A DNA stretch of 64,000 bases, taken from positions 6,200,001 through 6,264,000 of the forward strand of contig NC_092329.1 in NCBI RefSeq assembly GCF_036785885.1, read 5' to 3'. The stretch's first letter is position 1. Every line of letters begins with the position of its first letter. Shown one piece after another: positions 62,714 to 64,000 of this stretch. The DNA comes from Coffea arabica. Lineage: Eukaryota; Streptophyta; Magnoliopsida; Gentianales; Rubiaceae. The notes beneath the pieces are model-generated. The model was not told the DNA's origin. It saw only the letters and a list, made by a program, of their open reading frames with translations, and did no database searches. The position numbers and the translations under genes are program-made.

Positions 62714-63760
62714 GCCAATGCTCTAATTTCGTTTGGTACTTGCTAAAATAACATTAAGAAACACTTAAATGGCGTTGCCAAAAAGTAAGACCATTACTTC
62801 TATTGTGAAAATTTAAATGCTACAAAAACCTATGGAGATTACTTCCATCATAAAAATTAAATGCTACAAAGACCTACCAAGATTAGGATATTAGGGGTTC
62901 ATTGTCATACGTATAGATAAAATTTGTGCCCAAAATGCTATCCAATCCAGTCCGTATTGTTTGTCAATATGAATGCAAGGCTAGGCTTCTTTGGTTCCTT
63001 TTGCAAATATTTAAGTGAGGCCGTGAGGGTATCAAAAGAGCCCTCCTCCATATCTGTTCCTCTCTTTTTATCTATTCCTTTCTCTTTTCTTTCCTGCAGC
63101 AGATTTTTTTTTTTTTTTGGAGAGAATCAACATTGTAGAGCCCATTAAATCCACATGAGATAAAATTAATAAAATTATATTATTTTCTTCACTTCTTCCT
63201 TCATAATTCAAACTGTAACATCTTAGTTACACACGAGGTGTCTCATCAACTTTGCTGTCCTTGTTATAACACATTACTAGGGGGGAGTGCGGGTGTTTAG
63301 TGCCTGTGGGGAAAGAGATTTTTTTGTTGAATAAATAATAGTACATTGTGAGAAGAAATAAAACTTAGTATAAAAAGATAAACAATTTAATCAATCAATT
63401 CATACAGAGTTACAATAAAACTGTGTCAAATTGAAGGTCGTTGATAATGCAGAAAGGCAGAACAACACAGAAAGCTAACCTTATTTTAGAATCCCCACCG
63501 AGAATTCTTTCTTGTTGTTGCTCCAAACCTATAAGATAATAACCAACCCAGACCAATTGAGGTTAGGCAACGCGAAAAATGCTATCTTGCAATTAGGCAA
63601 CGCGATAAGAGTCGCTAATTGTAGGTACTAAGAACACACCGACAAAATTAAGGGAGGAACTGAAAAATTGGGGGGGTGAAATCTAACCTCACGCTGAACC
63701 ACCAGGAGTAGCTGGGATTGAAGAGCATTATGAGCCGATTAGTATGAAACCAGGTACAAT
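62714..63760. other. Gene-free spacer
   Basis: AT-rich, with a T tract at 63103-63118 and no domain-bearing ORF. The phrase TTAGGCAACGCGA occurs twice (near 63563 and 63593), a short local duplication. Confidence 0.5.
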
Positions 63761-64000
63761 TAGGGATGGCAATGGGGGCGGGTGCTCGCGGGCAACCACC
63801 CCGCGGGGGGCTCTCGAGGCGGGGGGGAATTTTTTCCCCCCGTTTAGAAACGGGGCTGGGGGCGGGGGATACTCCCCCGCCCATCCCCCGCCCCGCCACC
63901 CGCAAAAAAAATTATATATATATAATTATATATAATATGTAATTTAATTAGTTATAAACTTATGATAATGATATTATTAGTTAGATGTATTATATAATGT
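63761..64000. mobile_element. GC-rich MITE, left part only, cut by the window end
   Basis: Begins TAGGGATGGCAATGGGGGCG and continues with strongly G- then C-rich subterminal sequence (GGGGCGGGGG, CCCCGCCCC) in both orientations, followed by an abrupt switch to pure A/T. This layout is a well-known plant MITE style (GGGATGGCAAT terminus). The right end and target duplication lie outside the window. Confidence 0.65.

Noticed and set aside
1..64000. CRISPR arrays, operons, riboswitches, prophage or plasmid features
   Set aside because: The window is plant nuclear DNA; none of these was seen, and repeats present are tandem or transposon-derived.
1..64000. tRNA, rRNA or snRNA genes
   Set aside because: No cloverleaf with conserved B-box and no rRNA or snRNA signature was recognised by eye; a covariance-model scan was not possible.

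Overview
The window is nuclear DNA from a flowering plant, almost certainly a eudicot. Genes are split by many short AT-rich GT-AG introns. Codon use is AT-leaning, the spacers are AT-rich and full of MITEs, and the gene set is plant-specific: a homomeric acetyl-CoA carboxylase, a SULTR-type sulfate transporter, an FLZ zinc finger and a GPI-anchored lipid-transfer protein. The species cannot be fixed from sequence alone. The CTCGAG-rich hAT-like MITEs and some of the other small repeats look like types I associate with asterids, but that is only an impression.

Layout, left to right. (1) 1-1051: the 3' part of an FLZ (FCS-like zinc finger) gene whose first exon lies outside the window. (2) 1052-12768: an 11.7-kb gene-free spacer with tandem duplications, a 180-bp MULE-type MITE, a 1.4-kb long-inverted-repeat MULE and a 605-bp hAT-like element, each of the three flanked by a direct target duplication. 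(3) 12769-14190: a three-exon LTPG gene with an antisense SINE-like insertion in intron 1. (4) 14191-17400: spacer with one MITE nested inside another. (5) 17400-31015: an intact cytosolic acetyl-CoA carboxylase gene, rebuilt here as 31 coding exons (2,271 residues) plus a 5'-UTR exon; one intron is of the rare GC-AG class. (6) 31016-35900: AT-rich repeat element and a Lys/Glu-rich low-complexity ORF. (7) 35978-36451: an intronless J-domain protein. (8) 37001-43812, minus strand: a ten-exon organellar MnmE/TrmE tRNA-modification GTPase (559 residues), convergent with the J-protein gene. (9) 45300-54260: a decayed PIF/Harbinger element into which a 5.7-kb Ty3/gypsy chromovirus has inserted. (10) 54883-58750, minus strand: a thirteen-exon group-1 sulfate transporter (656 residues). 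(11) 58751-64000: its upstream region, a second CTCGAG-rich hAT-like MITE, and a GC-rich MITE cut by the window edge.

The genes do not form a pathway. They are independent plant genes: cytosolic malonyl-CoA supply, sulfate uptake, organellar tRNA wobble modification, a probable plastid J-protein, cell-surface lipid binding and an FLZ adaptor. All complete reading frames join without a stop or phase error. I found no clear evidence of an undescribed system. The most informative material is the layered transposon history and a few gene-structure details.
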